Part shown: positions 25,004-25,721 of the stretch, piece after piece
Layout: each line of letters starts with the position of its first letter
Numbering within the stretch: position 1 is the stretch's first letter
Source: Hebobacterum sp964559435
GTDB lineage: Bacteria; Armatimonadota; Hebobacteria; Hebobacterales; Hebobacteraceae
DNA: 25,721 nucleotides
Assembly (NCBI GenBank): GCA_964559435.1
Contig: CAZLHI010000043.1
Location: 1 to 25,721 of the forward strand
Reading direction: 5' to 3'
The notes under the pieces: model-generated
Told to the model about the DNA's origin: nothing
The model's input: only the letters and a program-made list of their open reading frames with translations
Database searches by the model: none
Translations under genes and position numbers: made by a program

Positions 25004-25267
25004 CTAGCGCAGCGCCTCCGCAATGCGATCGAGCAACTCGGGGCCCACGGGAGCGCCGAGCGCCCTTGCCAGCTTCTTCTGTTTGACGGCCTGCTCGGCG
25101 CACCGCTCGCTTCGGCAGACATAGGCACCTCGACCAGCAGCCTTCCCGCTCGGGTCAACCAGCACGTCGCCCTGCGGACTCCGAACTACCCGGACCAACT
25201 CACCCTTCGGCCGCACCTGGCGGCAGGCCACACAGGTCCGCTGCGGCACTCGCTTCAAACGTCTCAT
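25004..25267 (-). CDS. ylxR: YlxR / RnpM family RNA-binding protein (DUF448)
   Basis: 87 residues from ATG at 25267. The family signature RTCVACRQVRPKGELVRVVR (10-29) is complete, followed by DPSGKAAGRGAYVC with the conserved Gly-Arg-Gly-Ala-Tyr turn and a second cysteine-containing segment (RSERCAEQAVKQKKL). Members bind RNA, and the Bacillus protein was shown to bind and modulate RNase P (hence RnpM). It lies between nusA and infB in many bacteria. Its start overlaps the upstream stop as ATGA (25264-25267), showing tight coupling. The YlxQ/L7Ae-like gene that often follows is absent; 134 non-coding bases precede infB instead. Confidence 0.94.
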   Translation of the reverse strand: MRRLKRVPQRTCVACRQVRPKGELVRVVRSPQGDVLVDPSGKAAGRGAYVCRSERCAEQAVKQKKLARALGAPVGPELLDRIAEALR

Positions 25268-25721
25268 TCTGCTCCAGACGAAGGCCGCCGTTCCTCGCCG
25301 CCTACTGCTGTTTCGGCCGCGGGCGATTCCTCTCGCCCCTGCTCGGCCGGCTGCTCCGGGCTGGGCTCACTCTCCGCTGAAGGCCGCTCCATGGCGAGGG
25401 CCGCCGCGGACGCCGCCATCTCAGCTTCCGTCCGATCGCGTGACGCTGAAGCCGACTCAGCGGCGCTCACCTGCTCCGAAAGGGCCTCCCGCTCAGCAAC
25501 CTCTTCGACCTCCGCCTCGGCCGCAGGCTCCCCAGCTTGCTCCGCGGCTGCGGCGGCCTCTGCCTCGACCTCCGCCTCGGCTGCAGGCTCCCCAGCTTGC
25601 TCCCCGGCTGCAGCGGCCTCTGCCTCGACCTCCGCCTCGGCCGCAGGCTCCCCGGCTTGCTCCCCAGCTGCGGCGGCCTCTGCCCCGACCTCCGCCTCGG
25701 CTGCAGGCTCCCCAGCTTGCT
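25264..25721 (-). CDS. C-terminal low-complexity tail of an upstream gene, probably nusA (partial)
   Basis: The minus-strand frame is open from the window's right edge to TGA at 25264-25266, about 152 codons. A GTG at 25470 is merely the first start-like codon in it; coding signal and repeat structure continue unbroken upstream, so this is not a separate small gene. The part seen is entirely Ala/Glu/Pro/Gly-rich. From the right edge to about 25507 it is a 20-residue unit (EAEVEAEAAAAGEQAGEPAA) repeated three and a half times. A non-repeated acidic end (ESPAAETAVGGEERRPSSGAE) closes it. Gene order (upstream of ylxR-infB, 4-bp overlap) points to nusA, the elongation/termination factor. No NusA S1 or KH domain is in the window, so the identity is inferred from position only. 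Confidence 0.65.
   Translation of the reverse strand, partial: QAGEPAAEAEVGAEAAAAGEQAGEPAAEAEVEAEAAAAGEQAGEPAAEAEVEAEAAAAAEQAGEPAAEAEVEEVAEREALSEQVSAAESASASRDRTEAEMAASAAALAMERPSAESEPSPEQPAEQGREESPAAETAVGGEERRPSSGAE
25507..25721. repeat. 60-bp tandem repeat (about 3.6 copies, continuing past the window)
   Basis: Units 25507-25566, 25567-25626, 25627-25686 and the partial 25687-25721 are almost identical; the first two differ at three of 60 positions. The period is a multiple of three, so length changes keep the reading frame of the overlying gene. Each unit begins GACCTCCGCCTCGG on the plus strand. Confidence 0.93.

Noticed and set aside
25264..25470. A stand-alone 68-residue gene starting at GTG 25470
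   Set aside because: The frame stays open with the same composition to the window edge, so the GTG is internal to a longer gene.
25507..25721. CRISPR array
   Set aside because: The repeats are directly abutting 60-bp units without unique spacers and are in-frame coding sequence.

Overview
This is a 25.7 kb, GC-rich bacterial window. It is probably a scaffolded draft or metagenome contig, because it contains one run of exactly 100 N (1642-1741). A secretin gene implies a diderm cell envelope. The long minus-strand housekeeping operon has the order [probable nusA]-ylxR-infB-ylxP-rbfA-nrnA-truB-ribF-rpsO-pnp-M16 peptidase-dapB. That order is shared by several deep lineages (Bacillota, Chloroflexota, Armatimonadota, former Deltaproteobacteria). 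An uncultured diderm such as Armatimonadota is my guess, at low confidence.

Layout. (1) 2-1641, plus strand: 3' part of a GspD-like secretin, running into the N gap. (2) 1742-8867, minus strand: a probable five-gene cluster read right to left. It holds a SPASM-type radical SAM protein, a B12-binding radical SAM protein, two tandem paralogous GT-C-like membrane glycosyltransferases, and a HypE-like AIR-synthase-family protein cut by the gap. (3) 8868-9170: divergent intergenic region with a good sigma70-type promoter for the minus-strand cluster. (4) 9171-10580, plus strand: a non-pyrrolysine MttB-superfamily corrinoid methyltransferase. (5) 10651-10726: tRNA-Asn(GTT). (6) 10727-11315: non-coding stretch with inverted repeats and a strong promoter. 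(7) 11316-13187, plus strand: a large exported protein of unknown function. Its native stop codon has been split by an IS630-family element (13142-14220) that inserted at a TA dinucleotide. (8) 14303-25721, minus strand: the transcription/translation/RNA-processing operon described above, ending with dapB. The gene entering from the right edge has an Ala/Glu-rich tail built from 60-bp tandem repeats.

How the genes fit together. The right half is a classic information-processing operon: RNA-polymerase elongation/termination factor position, RNase P-associated YlxR, IF-2, 30S maturation RbfA, nanoRNA decay NrnA, tRNA psi55 synthase TruB, flavin cofactor synthesis RibF, S15 and PNPase. An M16 protease and a lysine/diaminopimelate enzyme follow. 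Many stop/start overlaps (ATGA or GTGA) suggest translational coupling. The left half is accessory: envelope glycosylation, radical chemistry and a methyltransferase, with no obvious pathway assignment. The most interesting sequence-level observations are the IS insertion into a stop codon at the centre of a hairpin, the tandem-repeat tail of the probable NusA, the rSAM/GT-C/HypE-like cluster, and the unknown secreted protein downstream of tRNA-Asn.
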